From contig JADLFV010000022.1 in assembly GCA_020849625.1 (NCBI GenBank), positions 1 to 62,859 of the forward strand: a stretch of DNA of 62,859 nt, given 5' to 3'. A model generated the notes under the pieces. The model was not told where the DNA came from. It saw nothing but the letters and a program-made list of their open reading frames with translations, and did no database searches. Of the stretch, positions 34,561 through 43,086 are shown piece by piece (the first letter of the stretch is position 1; each line of letters opens with the position of its first letter). The position numbers and the translations under genes are program-made. This DNA is from Phycisphaeraceae bacterium (lineage in GTDB: Bacteria; Planctomycetota; Phycisphaerae; Phycisphaerales; Phycisphaeraceae).

Positions 34561-36437
34561 CAATACGGCGCCGGTCCGCCGGGGGCGGGCTGACCTTGCT
34601 GCGGGTTCATGCCGGCCTGCAACTGCATGAAGGAGGCGGTGGCGAACTGCACCGCGGTGGTGGGCACGAAGAACCGCCCGTGCAGCGTGTCGCCGTCCAC
34701 GCTCATTGCCATGGCGATCGGAGGTAGGCCATCCGGCACCACCAGCGGCGGCTGGCCGAACATGGTGATGAACTGGTTGGCGAAGCTGGCGATGCCGCCC
34801 AGGTCGATGTAGCACTCCATGGCCGAGTTGCCCGGCAGGTTGTTGTGCCGCTGATCAGCGATGGCGCCGTCGAAGCCGATGCCCTCAGCCGTGGCTGCCA
34901 CGTCCAGGGTGTTGGTCACCATCTGCGGATCGGCGCTGGTGGTCACCACCACCTGCTTATCCTTGCTGGCGATGAAGCCGCGATAGCTCATGAAAGCATT
35001 GACGAACCCAGCCATGGGGCCCATCTGCTGCATCATCTCCGGCGGCATGACGGTCTGGATCTGGAACTGATCGACGCTGACGCCGCTGAGGGTCAGGGCG
35101 CCGGGCTTGTAGGTCGTGCTGTAGGTCATGGCCGGTGCCGCCGGCTGCGCAGACGGCTGCCCTTCGGCGGGTGCGGTCTCCGCACTTGCGGGGGCGGGGC
35201 TTTCACTTGCGGGGGCGGGACTTTCACTTGTGGGGGCGGGGGCGATAGGCACGCTCATGCCGTTGAGCTGCTCCATGTACTGGCGCAGCAGGCCCACGAA
35301 GGCCGGCCCATCAGCGGTCTGCACGACGGTGAGCACGTTCATCAGACTGCCGCTCATCATGGCCATCTGATCGGGCGTGTAGAACACGAACGAAGCGACC
35401 TCCGTTTTGCCGACCAGTTCCACAGCCGTGTCCCAGGCCGGGCCGAGCATCTGCTGCATGGCTGCGTTGTCCTGCTGGCCCATGGTGGTGTAAACCTTGG
35501 CCAGGTCGATGGCCTTGCAATCCACACTGGCGGCGAAGATGTAAGGCTGCTTGGGCAGGCGGGCCAGTTGCGACGCGGCCGTGGACTTGCCGCCGGGGAA
35601 GTAACCAGCCAGCGTCGAGCCGCTCTTGATCCGCACCAGCTTGTGCAGACCGATGCCGCTGTCCGCCACGTCCATGGTCAGCAGAATGCTGCTGGAATCG
35701 TTGATCACCGCGCGGGCCGCCGCGGCATACATGCTGAAGACCTGCTGCGCCTGCTGACTGCTGGGCGCACCGCTCATGGCCATGTTGGCCTCGACCTGCT
35801 GCATGACCTGCTCGATCATCGCCGCGATGGTCGGGCCGGCCTTCTCCAGGTTCAGGTAGATCGCCGCATCACTGCCATCGAGCACCTCGCTGCCGCCGGC
35901 CCCCAGGCTCTCGATGATCTGCTGGCCGGCCCCCGCCGGGGTGTAGGCTTCGACCAGCTCGCGCTTCTCAGCGACCACGGCATAATCACCGATCTGCCGG
36001 GCAAAACCCGTCTCCTCGCCGGGCATGGTCAACTGCGCCACGCCTTCGGCTGCGCCCTGCCAGTTGCTGACAAAGGCTGCGTAATCGCTCACCGGGAACA
36101 CCAGCAGCACGTCCGGCTCACCGCCCGGCTCCTGTGTGGCTTGCAGGTTCTGAACCACCACCAGCATCGAGCCGTTGTCATCGATACCCGCATCGATGCC
36201 GAGGCTGCGCTTGAAATCGCCCAACGTGTCGCCCGGCTGCTGGGGCAGACCCGCTGCCTGGGCCCAGGCGCTGAGCTTGCGGCTGGCGTCGGACATCTGC
36301 GGCACCAGCACCACGATCTGCGCCTCAGCGCTGACCTGATCCAGGGCCTCCGCTGCCGTCGCCGCCTGCGCGTTACCGCCACTCAACAGTCCCCCCGCCA
36401 ACACCATCAAACCGATCCAGACATTCAAACGATTCAT
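34560..36437 (-). CDS. Secreted protein of unknown function with Pro/Ala-rich linker
   Basis: 625 residues from ATG 36437, with AGGAG 7 nt upstream and a signal peptide (NVWIGLMVLAGGLLSGGNAQ). I do not recognise a catalytic domain. Long helical and beta-rich segments repeat phrases such as YAAFVSNWQGAAEG and LVVVQNLQ, loosely like DUF3352-type proteins of planctomycetes. A linker near residues 400-430 is made of APASESP repeats encoded by nearly three 21-bp copies (35,183-35,241). Many Met residues (EMMQQMGPMAG) flank it. It is exported, and its role is unknown. Confidence 0.7.
   Translation of the reverse strand: MNRLNVWIGLMVLAGGLLSGGNAQAATAAEALDQVSAEAQIVVLVPQMSDASRKLSAWAQAAGLPQQPGDTLGDFKRSLGIDAGIDDNGSMLVVVQNLQATQEPGGEPDVLLVFPVSDYAAFVSNWQGAAEGVAQLTMPGEETGFARQIGDYAVVAEKRELVEAYTPAGAGQQIIESLGAGGSEVLDGSDAAIYLNLEKAGPTIAAMIEQVMQQVEANMAMSGAPSSQQAQQVFSMYAAAARAVINDSSSILLTMDVADSGIGLHKLVRIKSGSTLAGYFPGGKSTAASQLARLPKQPYIFAASVDCKAIDLAKVYTTMGQQDNAAMQQMLGPAWDTAVELVGKTEVASFVFYTPDQMAMMSGSLMNVLTVVQTADGPAFVGLLRQYMEQLNGMSVPIAPAPTSESPAPASESPAPASAETAPAEGQPSAQPAAPAMTYSTTYKPGALTLSGVSVDQFQIQTVMPPEMMQQMGPMAGFVNAFMSYRGFIASKDKQVVVTTSADPQMVTNTLDVAATAEGIGFDGAIADQRHNNLPGNSAMECYIDLGGIASFANQFITMFGQPPLVVPDGLPPIAMAMSVDGDTLHGRFFVPTTAVQFATASFMQLQAGMNPQQGQPAPGGPAPY
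35183..35241 (-). repeat. 21-bp tandem repeat encoding APASESP linker
   Basis: Nearly three copies of a 21-nt unit (plus-strand CACTTGCGGGGGCGGGGCTT plus one T) lie in frame. Each copy gives seven residues. The 21-nt unit is three times seven, in step with the 7-nt period seen elsewhere, though this may be chance. Confidence 0.7.
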
Positions 36438-36556
36438 ATTCCGGCTCCTTATGTTCGTCATGGCATACGTTTGGCAAACCCGTTCGGCTTCATGCTAGCC
36501 GATTTTAATTTCAACCGCGATGACCAGTGTAGGTCGGCTGCGCGGCGCAGGGTGGC

Positions 36557-36562
36557 TAAAAT
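36557..36562 (+). promoter_or_regulatory. -10 box TAAAAT of mnmA
   Basis: TAAAAT, with TGG just upstream, ends 8 nt before the mnmA ATG at 36571. The bases between (GCCCACAC) hold no ribosome site, so the transcript may be leaderless. Confidence 0.4.
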
Positions 36563-36570
36563 GCCCACAC

Positions 36571-37719
36571 ATGACTCGCGGAAATGGGAAAAAAGTGCTC
36601 CTGGCGATGTCCGGCGGCGTCGATAGCTCCGTGGCGGCCGCCCTCCTGCTGCGGCAGGGTTATCAGGTCCTCGGCTGCTTCATGCGCCTCGGCTCCGAAA
36701 ACGAGCCGGAGGCCCTCGAACCCCAACCCTGCTCCGTCCCCCGATCAACAATCAAAAATCAAAAATCAAAAATGGGTTGCTGCTCGGTCAATGACGCCGC
36801 CGACGCCCGCATGGTCGCCGCCATGCTGGACATTCCTTTTTACGTGCTCAACTTCAAAAAGGACTTCGGCCGCGTCATCGACTACTTCGTCGATGAGTAC
36901 AACGCCGGCCGCACGCCCAATCCCTGCATCCGCTGCAACGACTGGCTCAAGTTCGGCCGCCTCCACCACTACGCCCACAGCCTCGACTGCGATTTCGTCG
37001 CCACCGGCCACCACGCCCGTATCCACGCCGATCAACTGCTCCGCGCCCTCGACCCCCACAAGGACCAATCCTACGTCCTCTTCGGCACCCCCCGCGACCA
37101 ACTGGCACACATGCTGCTGCCGATCGGCGAACTGCACAAAGCCGACGTCCGCCACCTCGCCGCCGAACTGAACCTGCCCGTGCACGACAAGCCCGACAGC
37201 CAGGAAATCTGCTTCGTTCACGACAACGACTACGCCGCCCTGCTGCGCCGCCGCGCCCCCGGAAGTTTGGCCGAGGGCGACATCGTGGACCGCGAGGGCA
37301 ACGTCCTGGGCCGACACGGTGGTCAACAGCAGTTCACCATCGGCCAGCGCCGCGGCGTCGGCGTCGCCATGGGCTATCCGATCTACGTCGTCGATAAAGA
37401 CCCGCAAAAAAACACCATCACCCTCGGCCCGCGCCAAGACCTGATGTCGGATGGTTGCAGTGCCGACCAGACCAACTGGCTGATCGATCCGCCCCCGACC
37501 GACTGGACCGCCTGCACCGTCAAAGTGCGATACAACTGTCAGCCCGCTCCCGCACAGGTGCGCGTCACCGGTGACGACTCGCTGGAAGTGCGCTTCGATC
37601 AACCGATCAGTGCCGTGACCGCGGGCCAGGCCGTGGTCTGCTACGACGGCGACCGCGTCCTCGGTGGCGGCTGGATCCATCAGGCCCACCGCACCCCCGA
37701 GGGTGGCTCACTTCAGTGA
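36571..37719 (+). CDS. mnmA: tRNA 2-thiouridylase MnmA
   Basis: 382 residues from ATG 36571. The PP-loop MSGGVDSSVAAALL is near the start, followed by NPCIRCNDWLKFG with one catalytic Cys, ATGHHARI, DQSYVLF, and DSQEICFV with the second catalytic Cys. The tail has the beta-barrel GQRRGVGVAMGYPIYV. It thiolates U34 of tRNA-Lys, Glu and Gln. An insertion of about 25 residues before CCSVNDAADAR includes STIKNQKSKMG, encoded by four ATCAAAA-type heptamers. The final codons and stop fall inside a perfect hairpin (37,703-37,724). Confidence 0.95.
   Translation: MTRGNGKKVLLAMSGGVDSSVAAALLLRQGYQVLGCFMRLGSENEPEALEPQPCSVPRSTIKNQKSKMGCCSVNDAADARMVAAMLDIPFYVLNFKKDFGRVIDYFVDEYNAGRTPNPCIRCNDWLKFGRLHHYAHSLDCDFVATGHHARIHADQLLRALDPHKDQSYVLFGTPRDQLAHMLLPIGELHKADVRHLAAELNLPVHDKPDSQEICFVHDNDYAALLRRRAPGSLAEGDIVDREGNVLGRHGGQQQFTIGQRRGVGVAMGYPIYVVDKDPQKNTITLGPRQDLMSDGCSADQTNWLIDPPPTDWTACTVKVRYNCQPAPAQVRVTGDDSLEVRFDQPISAVTAGQAVVCYDGDRVLGGGWIHQAHRTPEGGSLQ
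36744..36771 (+). repeat. Heptamer repeat inside mnmA
   Basis: Four contiguous 7-nt units, ATCAACA then ATCAAAA three times, lie within the mnmA coding sequence and encode the odd loop TIKNQKSK. It is AT-rich in a GC-rich gene, which supports later insertion. Confidence 0.85.
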
Positions 37720-37724
37720 GCCAC
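37703..37724. terminator. Perfect hairpin overlapping the mnmA stop codon
   Basis: GTGGCTCAC (37703-37711) pairs perfectly with GTGAGCCAC (37716-37724) over loop TTCA. The mnmA stop TGA (37717-37719) lies in the right arm and the last residues GGSLQ are encoded by the left arm and loop. Confidence 0.7.
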
Positions 37725-37755
37725 AGATTCGCCCCCCCACTCACCTCCTTCCCGT

Positions 37756-37761
37756 TACAAT
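37756..37761 (+). promoter_or_regulatory. -10 box TACAAT of murB
   Basis: TACAAT (5 of 6 matches to consensus) ends 6 nt before the GTG start of murB at 37768. The six bases between are CCCGCC, so there is no ribosome-binding site and a leaderless transcript is likely. The -35 position is C-rich. Confidence 0.5.
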
Positions 37762-37767
37762 CCCGCC

Positions 37768-38664
37768 GTGTTCGACGACCTGAACATCACCATCGAACGC
37801 GACGTGGCCCTCGGCGCCATGACCTGGTACAAGGTCGGCGGCCGAGCCGCTTTCCTCGCTCACCCTGCCGACGTCGAGCAACTCCAGCAACTGATCGCAC
37901 GCTGCCGTCAGCAGAAGCTGCCCTTCTACATCATGGGCGCCGGCGCCAACCTGCTGGTGCGCGATGCCGGGATCGACGGCTGCGTCATCCGCCTCGACGC
38001 GCCCGCCTTCGATTACCTGCGATTCGAAGATAACCGCGCCATCGCCGGGGCAGGCTTCGATCTGATGAAACTGGTCCTGGCCACCGCCCGCGAAGGTTTG
38101 TCCGGCCTGCAGGCCCTGGCCGGCATCCCCGCCACCGTCGGCGGCGCCGTGCGCATGAACGCCGGCGGCGCCTACGGCGACACCGGCTCGAACATCCGCA
38201 GCGTGCGCGTGATGAGCGACACCGGCCAAACATACGCGCACGATCGCAACGAACTGGTCTTCAGCTACCGCCGCAGCAACATTGTCGAGCCGATCATTCT
38301 GGAAGCGGTCTTTGAACTTGAGCCCGGCGAAGCACCCGAGGTGATGCGCCGTGTCAAGGAGATTTTCCTCTACAAGCGCAACACACAACCGCTGGGCGAA
38401 AACTCAGCCGGCTGTGCCTTCAAGAACCCTCCTCGCCGCGAGGAGGAACCGCCCCCGCCCTCCGCAGGCTCCCTGATCGACCAGGCCGGCCTCAAGGGCT
38501 TTTGCATCGGCGGGGCGGAAGTATCCAGGAAACACGCCAACTTCATCGTCACCCACGACAACTGCAAAGCCGACGACGTGCTGGCCGTGATGGAGCACGT
38601 GCGCCAAACCGTCCTGCAGCGCAGCGGCCTCAACCTCCAGCGCGAAGTCGTCGTCTGGCCGTAG
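37768..38664 (+). CDS. murB: UDP-N-acetylenolpyruvoylglucosamine reductase
   Basis: 298 residues, the short type II MurB form. FAD-binding motifs TWYKVGGRAAFL, YIMGAGANLLVRDAGIDGCV and IPATVGGAVRMNAGGAYGDT are intact; the catalytic region reads ENSAGCAFKNP and later LIDQAGLKGFCIGGAEVS. It reduces the enolpyruvyl group to make UDP-MurNAc, which fits a planctomycete that retains peptidoglycan. After CAFKNP there is an unusual insert PRREEEPPPPSAGS; its DNA includes a perfect 9-bp inverted repeat at 38428-38446. The GTG start lies 6 nt after a TACAAT box. Confidence 0.95.
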   Translation: MFDDLNITIERDVALGAMTWYKVGGRAAFLAHPADVEQLQQLIARCRQQKLPFYIMGAGANLLVRDAGIDGCVIRLDAPAFDYLRFEDNRAIAGAGFDLMKLVLATAREGLSGLQALAGIPATVGGAVRMNAGGAYGDTGSNIRSVRVMSDTGQTYAHDRNELVFSYRRSNIVEPIILEAVFELEPGEAPEVMRRVKEIFLYKRNTQPLGENSAGCAFKNPPRREEEPPPPSAGSLIDQAGLKGFCIGGAEVSRKHANFIVTHDNCKADDVLAVMEHVRQTVLQRSGLNLQREVVVWP

Positions 38665-38768
38665 GAGAATTTCGGATTTCGGATTTCGAATGTCAGATTT
38701 GAGATTTTGAACTGGTTGATGCGCGATCGTAAGCGGACCATTCGAAATCCGAAATTCGAAATCTCCAG
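38664..38768. repeat. Paired inverted 7-nt-period repeat (TTTCGGA type)
   Basis: The left arm (38664-38692) of TTTCGGA/TTTCGAA heptamers pairs over about 28 nt with the right arm (38739-38766) of the form ATTCGAAATCCGAAATTCGA. The spacer is about 46 nt. It begins at the last base of the murB stop codon and ends 15 nt before the next gene. Confidence 0.88.
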
Positions 38769-38782
38769 TAGCATATTGCTCT

Positions 38783-39490
38783 ATGGCGCCCTTCCTGATC
38801 GGCATCGTGGCGGCGGTGGTGATCGCGTTGATCGTGGTGGGCGCGATGCAGGCTGTCAGGCGGCGAAAAGAGCTGGCGGCCTGGGCGGCAGGACACGGGT
38901 TCAGCTTCGATCAGTTCCGCGACGGCCACTTCCAGGATGCCTACCCGCAATTCAAGCAGTTCGATCGCGGCGAACGAAATCGCTACGCCAACAACGTCAT
39001 GCGCGGCAAGCACGGCGACCATCGCGTCGTCTGCTTCGATTACCACTACGAAACCACTTCCACCGACTCCAAGGGCCATCGCACCACGCATTCGCACGAG
39101 TTCTCCGGGCTCATCATCGCCCCGCCCCACGGTTTGCGGCCGCTGTTTATCCGACCCGAGCACTTCTTCGACAAAATCGGCGAGTTCTTCGGGCTTGACG
39201 ACATCGACTTCGAGTCGGCCCAGTTCAGCCGCAAGTTCATGGTCAAGAGCAGCGACCGCCGCTGGGCCTTCGACGTAATCACGCAGGAAACGATGGAGTT
39301 CATGCTCAGTCATCAGCGCTACACCATGCAGATGGACGACGCCCACCTGCTGCTGCTGAACGACAAGACTTGGCGGGCGGCGGACTTTGAGCAGGCGTTG
39401 GAGTATGCTGAGCATTTCCTGGCCCTGATTCCGCCGGGCGTGGTCGATGACCTGCATGCGGGCGAGCGGGCCATTGACACCGAGCGGTAG
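38783..39490 (+). CDS. Membrane-anchored protein of unknown function
   Basis: 235 residues. One N-terminal membrane helix (FLIGIVAAVVIALIVVGAM) is followed by RRRKELAAWAAGHGFSFD and a cytoplasmic-looking domain with HYETTSTDSKGHRTTHSHEF, LFIRPEHFFDKIGEFFGLDD and WAFDVITQETMEFML. The arrangement resembles the DUF3137 group of small membrane proteins, whose function is not known to me. It is flanked by murB and a Gfo/Idh/MocA gene on the other strand; no operon partner is evident. Confidence 0.6.
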   Translation: MAPFLIGIVAAVVIALIVVGAMQAVRRRKELAAWAAGHGFSFDQFRDGHFQDAYPQFKQFDRGERNRYANNVMRGKHGDHRVVCFDYHYETTSTDSKGHRTTHSHEFSGLIIAPPHGLRPLFIRPEHFFDKIGEFFGLDDIDFESAQFSRKFMVKSSDRRWAFDVITQETMEFMLSHQRYTMQMDDAHLLLLNDKTWRAADFEQALEYAEHFLALIPPGVVDDLHAGERAIDTER

Positions 39491-39588
39491 CGGTGCCACG
39501 AGATGATTCTCAGGCTCGGGGTGATCATCAGACCCGCACCACGCGCCGGCGCACGGGGGTGCCGCGTTGAAGACCGTGCGAACCGCCA

Positions 39589-40608
39589 TCACGATGCACG
39601 CACGGCGCAGCCGAGGCGGTGGCTCTCGTGCAAGGCGTCGGTGAAACGCATGTAAACCAGGCCGGTGTCAAAGTCGGTCAGGCGGATGCGTTCGCGGCCG
39701 CGGATCGCGTTGATGAACTCCGCCTCGCAGCGCCAGCCTTTGTTCGGGTCGGGCGTGACCGGTTCGCCCTGACCGCCGGCTGGCGTGAAGATGGCCCGTT
39801 CGTGGTCATAAAACAGCGAACCGCCGGCCCCGGCGACGTAAACGCGGTTGCCCGGCGGCAGGGCGCTGACGCTGGTGGCCGTCAGGCTGAACGTACCGCC
39901 CCATGCCAGCTCGCCCACCGCCTCGACGTGGTCGGGCACGTCGATGGTCACCGGCGTCCCCGTCTGCGGATCGACGCCCACCGGTCGGTGGATGGCCAGC
40001 GTGGCGTGCAGGCGGCTGAGGGGACCGACCCAGCGGATCATCGCCTCGTACCAGATGCCGACGCCCATGATGTTGTTGCCGCTGATCGAGCGATCTCGCC
40101 GCCACGTTCGCGGCGGCAGTTGCACACCGTCGTCGGCCACGATCAGTTCCATCCGCACCGATCGCACCGCACCGATCCGGTCGCGCACGATCGCCCGCAT
40201 CGCGTCGTCCAGCTTCATCGAGAACGGCGACGGCACGATCTGCGCCACCAGGTGCGGCCGCTGCCGTGCCACGGCGATCATGCGTTCGGCCTCCGCCGAG
40301 TTCATCGCCATGCGAGCCTCGCACAGTACGTGCTTGCCCCGCTCCAGGGCCGCCACCGTGTACTCACAATGGTTGGATGGCCACGTCCCGATCACCACCG
40401 CGTCGATCTGCGGGTCATCGAGAATCTCCCACGGCGTGGCGCAGGGGCGCGGAATGTCGAACTCCGCGCACACGCGCCGCGTCGATTCCAGCGAACGGTT
40501 GCAGGCCGCCACGATGGTCACCGCCTCCTGTTTCCGCAGGCCGGGAATGTGTTTGGTGCGCGTGTTGGCTCCCGCACCCAGCAGACCGATACGCAGGATT
40601 TCACTCAT
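39589..40608 (-). CDS. Gfo/Idh/MocA-family oxidoreductase
   Basis: 339 residues from ATG 40608. The N-terminal Rossmann fold has ILRIGLLGAGANTRTKHIPG, VAACNRSLES and AVVIGTWPSNHCEYTVAALE; ERGKHVLCEARMAMN stands where family members carry the catalytic Lys motif (EKP), here CEAR, so activity may differ. The C-terminal domain has ISGNNIMGVGIWYEAMIRW. Relatives oxidise or epimerise sugars and inositols with NAD(P). It stands alone in a housekeeping region and its substrate is unknown. Confidence 0.8.
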   Translation of the reverse strand: MSEILRIGLLGAGANTRTKHIPGLRKQEAVTIVAACNRSLESTRRVCAEFDIPRPCATPWEILDDPQIDAVVIGTWPSNHCEYTVAALERGKHVLCEARMAMNSAEAERMIAVARQRPHLVAQIVPSPFSMKLDDAMRAIVRDRIGAVRSVRMELIVADDGVQLPPRTWRRDRSISGNNIMGVGIWYEAMIRWVGPLSRLHATLAIHRPVGVDPQTGTPVTIDVPDHVEAVGELAWGGTFSLTATSVSALPPGNRVYVAGAGGSLFYDHERAIFTPAGGQGEPVTPDPNKGWRCEAEFINAIRGRERIRLTDFDTGLVYMRFTDALHESHRLGCAVRAS

Positions 40609-40737
40609 ACGCACATTCTACGGGGAGCGTCGACTCGTGCCCAGCCGCGGCGCGGCCTTCTTGCCGGCAATGCGGTATGCTCAGTGTTTCCCGGCCCTGA
40701 ATCGGCCGGGGGTGGCCGATGAACTCAGCTATGCAAC

Positions 40738-40832
40738 TTCGGATGAACGTAGATGAACGCGGATAAAAAAGAAGGAGTATGGAATCCATCCGCGTTAATC
40801 CGCGTCCCATCTGCGTTCATCCGCGTTCTGTG
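40738..40832. repeat. Paired inverted repeat with about 10-nt period
   Basis: The left arm (40740-40764, GGATGAACGTAGATGAACGC) pairs with the right arm (40788-40823), made of ATCCGCGTTA-type units with a period near 10 nt. The spacer is about 23 nt. It lies 50 nt before lemA in the 275-nt gap after the divergent Gfo/Idh gene. Confidence 0.8.
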
Positions 40833-40883
40833 CCTACTGCGAATCCGCATTCTCGGTGGTCAGTCGCGTTTGGGGGGGAGAGT

Positions 40884-41453
40884 ATGCCCATGATCGGACT
40901 GCTGATCGCCCTGGTCGTGCTGCTCCTTCTTCCGGGGGTGTGGTTCATCGCCACCTACAACGCCCTGATCAAGCTGCGCAACTTCTGCAACGAGTCCTGG
41001 TCCGGCATCGATACCGAACTCAAGCGGCGCTACGACCTGATCCCCAACCTGGTCGAGACGGTCAAAGCCTACGCCAAACACGAGCGGGAAACGCTGGAGC
41101 AGGTGACCCGGGCCCGCAACACAGCCGTGGCCAGCACCGGTTCGCCGCAATCGCAGGCCCGTGACGAGAATCAACTGATTCACGGCCTGGACAAATTGTT
41201 CGCTGTGGCTGAGGCGTATCCGGATCTGAAGGCCGACCGCCACTTCCTGGAGTTGCAGCAGGAACTGGCCCGCACCGAGAATCGCATCGCCCGCGCCCGC
41301 CGCTTCTACAACGCCAACGTGCGCGAGTTGAACACCCGCACCGAGGTGTTCCCATCGAATATCGTCGCGGGCCTGTTCAACTTCCGTGGGCGGGAATACT
41401 TCGACATCGACGATCCCGTCCAGCGTGGACCGGTGGCGGTGAGCATAAACTGA
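40884..41453 (+). CDS. lemA: LemA family protein
   Basis: 189 residues from ATG 40884, with GGGGGAG just upstream. One N-terminal helix (MIGLLIALVVLLLLPGVWFI) is followed by YNALIKLRNFCNESWSGIDT and ELKRRYDLIPNLVETVKAYA, the diagnostic LemA core, then ELQQELARTENRIARARRFY and NARELNTRTEVFPSNI-like text (NVRELNTRTEVFPSN). LemA proteins are membrane-anchored helical bundles of unclear role, often near TPM or metalloprotease genes, which are not seen here. Confidence 0.93.
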   Translation: MPMIGLLIALVVLLLLPGVWFIATYNALIKLRNFCNESWSGIDTELKRRYDLIPNLVETVKAYAKHERETLEQVTRARNTAVASTGSPQSQARDENQLIHGLDKLFAVAEAYPDLKADRHFLELQQELARTENRIARARRFYNANVRELNTRTEVFPSNIVAGLFNFRGREYFDIDDPVQRGPVAVSIN

Positions 41454-41854
41454 CGGTTCTGTGTAAGACGGATTCCATTTGCAACTTGTGCGTCCAATCT
41501 CCCGTTAGCCCCGGGCTATGCCCGGGGGATACCCCCGGCAGAGCCGGGGGCTAATGGTGAAGATCGCAGAAGGATTAAGCGTGATCCGTATAAGACCATC
41601 TGTCAGGACTATGCGTGCCACTACAGATGGTCCCCGTCTGCACACCGTAACAATGCCACTTTGGCGTTGAATGTGTCCAGGAGTAGCGTTTTTCTGGCTG
41701 AAATCCCCTGTTTGCATGGCGGCTGGCGAATCGTTACACTAACCCACTAGTAACGATTCTGAGACGCAGTATCAATAAAGGTCGCGACGGGGACAGAATT
41801 CACCCAGTTGGGTCGATCCATGCCCACCAGCCACAGACAGGAGTACAAATCGCC
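41454..41854. other. Hairpin-rich intergenic region before the beta-barrel gene
   Basis: This 401-nt gap contains no convincing gene but three separate hairpins. The one at 41505-41554 is GC-rich with arms of 22-23 nt of the TTAGCCCCGGGC type and matches the element at 19,688. The one at 41594-41632 has perfect 10-bp arms GACCATCTGT/ACAGATGGTC. The one at 41729-41758 has perfect 9-bp arms AATCGTTAC/GTAACGATT around 12 nt. The first may terminate lemA; the last may be an operator or leader structure for the downstream gene. Confidence 0.55.
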
Positions 41855-42619
41855 ATGCTGCAACGCCACCCGCTGATGCTTTCAACTGTTCTCGTCATTG
41901 CCCTGCTGCCTGCGGTGGCCCTGGCGGATGCTCGTCCGTTCACGTTCGTTTATGACTCGAGCGTCATGGCTCCGGGGACGGTCGAGTATGAACAGTGGGC
42001 GACCTGGAAGACCAACAAAGACACCGACAGCAGTTTTGATCGTTTCGATTTCCGACATGAAATTGAAATGGGTGTCACCGACTCATTCCAGTTGGCGTTT
42101 TATGTCTCCGACTGGCGTTACGAGGATGGCGCCAGCGTGGCTGATGACGGCACCTCGTGGCGCAACGTCGCGGTTGAAGGCATTTACAACCTGACCAATG
42201 CGGTCAGCGATCCATTTGGCTCGGCGCTCTATGGCGAGATCAAGATCGGCGATGAGCTGGCGGTGCTGGAAGGCAAGCTGATCGTGGACAAACAGATCGG
42301 GGACTGGCTGATCGCATGGAACGGCATCATCGAAGTTGAATGGGAAGGTGAGAACTACGTCGAAGACCTCGGTGTCTTCGGCAATACGTTCGGCGTCAGC
42401 TACCGCTTCAATCCCAATCTCCGCGCTGGTGCGGAACTGATTCACGAAATTGAATACGCCGACTGGTCCTCCTGGGGCGATCACGTGGTTTACCTCGGCC
42501 CGAATTTTTCCTATCAGCGCGGCAACTGGTGGTTTACCGTGACACCTGTTTTTCAGATCACTGACGTGGACAGCGAAGCAAACTTCATGACGCGGCTGCT
42601 GTTTGGCCTGTTCTTCTGA
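41855..42619 (+). CDS. Probable outer-membrane beta-barrel protein
   Basis: 254 residues with a signal peptide ending near VALA and AGGAG about 13 nt before the ATG. The mature sequence alternates aromatic and polar residues in strand-like segments (FTFVYDSSV, YEQWATWKTN, FQLAFYVSDWRYED, YGEIKIGDEL, GVSYRFNPNLRAGAELIHE, WWFTVTPVFQI) and ends in LLFGLFF, a C-terminal Phe typical of barrels. It is probably an outer-membrane or surface barrel of about 12 strands. It precedes a cytochrome c lipoprotein gene by 22 nt, suggesting a joint redox or uptake role. Confidence 0.65.
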   Translation: MLQRHPLMLSTVLVIALLPAVALADARPFTFVYDSSVMAPGTVEYEQWATWKTNKDTDSSFDRFDFRHEIEMGVTDSFQLAFYVSDWRYEDGASVADDGTSWRNVAVEGIYNLTNAVSDPFGSALYGEIKIGDELAVLEGKLIVDKQIGDWLIAWNGIIEVEWEGENYVEDLGVFGNTFGVSYRFNPNLRAGAELIHEIEYADWSSWGDHVVYLGPNFSYQRGNWWFTVTPVFQITDVDSEANFMTRLLFGLFF

Positions 42620-42641
42620 TCGTGTCCGTCGGGAGACTGCC

Positions 42642-42965
42642 ATGAAAAGCAGAAAACGCATCTGGATTGCCACATCGGCGCTCGCTGTCGCAGGTTGTGT
42701 CAGTGCAACCCGCATCGCCCCGCCGGTGTCTGAATTGCAGTCCGGCGCCGCATTCCCGCAACAGTTGGAACGAGGCCGCCGCCTCTATCTTGGCGCCTGC
42801 GGTTCCTGCCATGCTCCGTACGCCATTGATGAATACAGCCTGGCGCAATGGGATCGGATCTTGCCGGAGATGGTCAGGAAGACCAAGCTGGATGCTTCCG
42901 ACACCGATGCGTTACGCACTTACATCGTCGCATCACATGAATATCTGGCGCAAACCGCGCCATGA
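42642..42965 (+). CDS. Small monoheme cytochrome c lipoprotein
   Basis: 107 residues from ATG 42642, with GGGAGA upstream. The signal MKSRKRIWIATSALAVAGC ends in a lipobox AVAGC, so the protein is anchored in a membrane facing the periplasm. One heme motif C-G-S-C-H (ACGSCHAPYAIDEY) binds heme c; Met in PEMVRKTK is the likely sixth ligand. It could pass electrons in the periplasm. It is 22 nt after the barrel gene and about 760 nt before cydA. Confidence 0.8.
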   Translation: MKSRKRIWIATSALAVAGCVSATRIAPPVSELQSGAAFPQQLERGRRLYLGACGSCHAPYAIDEYSLAQWDRILPEMVRKTKLDASDTDALRTYIVASHEYLAQTAP

Positions 42966-43086
42966 TTCGCGCTGTGGCTCTCGCCTGCACCGGTCAGTGT
43001 CAGCACGGCAATTGAAGATGCCTGGCGATATGATGTTTCCGCACACGGGTTGACTTGGAAGATTGCCCGCCAACAATTGGGCCCAG

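Noticed and set aside
34845-36626. A 593-residue open frame opposite the secreted protein gene
   Set aside because: The opposite frame has a signal peptide and Shine-Dalgarno sequence; this one has none and is low in hydrophobic order.
41505-41717. A 70-residue minus-strand open frame in the gap before the barrel gene
   Set aside because: It is built largely from hairpin DNA, lacks a ribosome-binding site and resembles no known protein.
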